A stretch of DNA of 64,000 nucleotides from Thermoanaerobaculia bacterium (GTDB taxonomy: Bacteria; Acidobacteriota; Thermoanaerobaculia; Multivoradales; Multivoraceae), in assembly GCA_022826745.1 (NCBI GenBank), contig JAJDUI010000037.1:62001-126000 (forward strand), written 5' to 3'. Below, one piece after another: positions 62,843-64,000 of this stretch (the stretch's first letter is position 1; each line of letters starts with the position of its first letter). Below the pieces are notes generated by a model. That model saw only the letters and a program-made list of their open reading frames with translations, did not search any database and had not been told where the DNA came from. The position numbers and the translations under genes were made by a program.

Positions 62843-64000
62843 GCGTTCGGCACGATCGGCGTAGCCTGCATTCCCTGCTGGTCTTCGGGTTGCTCCTCCC
62901 GGCATGGGTGCTGCCCGCCGGCGCACAGGACGGCTCCGAGTCGCCGTCGGGATTTGCTCCGGTCCGCCACGAGGTCGTCCTCGGCGTCGCCGAGCGCCTG
63001 ACGGTGGTGACGGGCTTCTTTGGAGAACGCCAGGTCGCCGAGTTTGCCGCGTTGCAGGTCGACGGCGACGGCAACCGTCAACTGCGGTTCTTTGCGTTTG
63101 TGGACGGCGGCTGGCAGCCGGTGCTCGAAACCACGCTGCGGTCGGAAGTGTCGTTCGTCGATGTCGCCAATATCCAGGGCCGGGATCGCCTGGTCGCGTA
63201 CGGCGGCGGCCGCCTGACCTGGCTGGATACCGACTCGGCGACGGAGCGGGCGTTGCTCGACGTGACCTCCGACTTCAAGTCGTCGCCCAGACGCGAGGTG
63301 CTCCACCTCGACATCACCCGCGACGTGAACGGCGACGGGCGCGACGACCTGGTGATTCCGGACGGTCAGGGCTTCCATGTGCTCGTGCAGCGTGATGGTG
63401 GCGCGTTCGCCGACCCGGTGACGATAGGGCCCGACGGCGGTCTCGGCAGGGTGTATGGAGCCGACGGCTACAAGTACCGGCCCTGGGACGAGGGCGGTCG
63501 CGTCCATGAGATGGACTACGACCTGGATGGGCGCAGCGACCTGGTGTTCTGGAACCGGGACCACTTCGTGGTGCATCTTCAGGATGAGCGCGGCTCGTTT
63601 TCCCGGGCGCCCACGGCCTTCACGAGCGACGTCGCGTTCGACTCCGACCAGATCGCTTCGCTCGCCGCGCCGGGGGGAATCCGCCGGCGGCGTTTGGACC
63701 ACATGCCGGAAGGGGAGAGCACCGGCAGGGTGCTGCACTCACTGACCGACATGAACGGGGACGGCGTGGACGACCTCGTCGTTTTCTCGCTCAAGGGCGC
63801 GAGCCTGTGGAAGATGCACTCCTCCTACGAGGTGTACTTCGGCACTCCGGGCCCGAGCGGACGCGTGGAGTTCTCACCGGAACCGGGTGCGGTGGTCGAG
63901 TCCGAGGGCATCATCTCTGGAATCGACCGGCACGATTTCGATCGGGACGGCCAGGTCGATGTGGTCGTGACGGCCTTCGAGCCGACGGTCTTCTCGGCGA
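62839..64000 (+). CDS. Exported FG-GAP/VCBS-type repeat protein (second of tandem pair, cut by window end)
   Basis: 387 codons visible. Signal peptide SLLVFGLLLPAWVLPAGAQDG. The same loop order as its neighbour: DVNGDGRDD, DLDGRSD, DMNGDGVDD, DFDRDGQVD; shared stretches such as VSFVDVANI and FWNRDHFVVHLQ show tandem duplication followed by divergence, particularly at the N-terminus. Translationally coupled to the first copy. The remaining ~140 residues lie beyond the window. Confidence 0.87.
   Translation, partial: MSVRHDRRSLHSLLVFGLLLPAWVLPAGAQDGSESPSGFAPVRHEVVLGVAERLTVVTGFFGERQVAEFAALQVDGDGNRQLRFFAFVDGGWQPVLETTLRSEVSFVDVANIQGRDRLVAYGGGRLTWLDTDSATERALLDVTSDFKSSPRREVLHLDITRDVNGDGRDDLVIPDGQGFHVLVQRDGGAFADPVTIGPDGGLGRVYGADGYKYRPWDEGGRVHEMDYDLDGRSDLVFWNRDHFVVHLQDERGSFSRAPTAFTSDVAFDSDQIASLAAPGGIRRRRLDHMPEGESTGRVLHSLTDMNGDGVDDLVVFSLKGASLWKMHSSYEVYFGTPGPSGRVEFSPEPGAVVESEGIISGIDRHDFDRDGQVDVVVTAFEPTVFSA

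Overview
This 64-kb window is high-GC bacterial DNA, densely packed with protein-coding genes and without any rRNA, tRNA, CRISPR array, transposase or phage gene that I can recognise. The cell is almost certainly a diderm aerobic heterotroph: the window encodes an outer-membrane beta-barrel, several lipoproteins, Tat-exported redox enzymes and periplasmic PQQ dehydrogenases. My best guess is an uncultured Acidobacteriota-like bacterium (long type-2 IleS, dimeric-type GlyRS, winged-helix/TolB-type regulator, many sulfatases and quinoproteins), but the phylum cannot be proven from this sequence alone.

Layout. 1-8.7 kb is housekeeping: ileS (3' end outside the window) with an alpha/beta hydrolase upstream on the minus strand, then rlmH, a DksA-type zinc-finger protein with a histone-like tail, holA and mutM on the plus strand. 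8.6-17.2 kb holds an SLC13-type transporter and a Nit-family amidase, then an oversized GlmS-like protein translationally coupled to a UDP-glucuronate 4-epimerase (envelope sugars). 17.2-24.1 kb is a nitrogen/carbon module: a TPP enzyme, a class III aminotransferase, a cobalt-type nitrile hydratase (beta, alpha, His-rich activator) coupled to folD, and an HMG-CoA synthase homologue. 24.3-30.2 kb has a formylglycine-generating enzyme, an alkyltransferase-like DNA repair protein, an MFS transporter, glycyl-tRNA synthetase and a second class III aminotransferase.

30.2-38.2 kb holds an ECF sigma / single-pass membrane protein / PDZ protein operon, an enoyl-CoA hydratase, a TorF-type porin with a sigma-54 promoter, a sigma-54 activator, a deoxyhypusine-synthase homologue, YbjQ and MsrA. 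38.2-47.6 kb has two lipoprotein sulfatases, a sulfite-oxidase-type enzyme with its cytochrome c, a DUF2339 membrane protein, an ATP-grasp protein and rarA. 47.7-59.6 kb is exported enzymes: Cu/Zn SOD, an M24 peptidase, a DUF3604 protein, a serine beta-lactamase-like hydrolase, two PQQ dehydrogenases, an enolase-superfamily dehydratase and a small alpha/beta hydrolase. 59.7-64 kb has a CadC-like regulator, a TetR repressor with two perfect operators, and a tandem pair of exported FG-GAP proteins (the second cut by the window end).

How parts fit: sulfatases (38.2 and 44.9 kb) need the formylglycine enzyme at 24.3 kb, and sulfite oxidation sits beside one of them. A regulated output of sigma-54 is visible as two near-consensus -24/-12 promoters, one for the porin next to the sigma-54 activator. 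The most unusual DNA-level feature is a family of palindromic repeats (three gap-free 76-nt copies plus shorter relatives) that lie between genes and, in two cases, inside the 5' ends of genes for exported proteins. A second is that seven of twelve convergent gene pairs end within 4 bp of each other, often through a shared CTAG.
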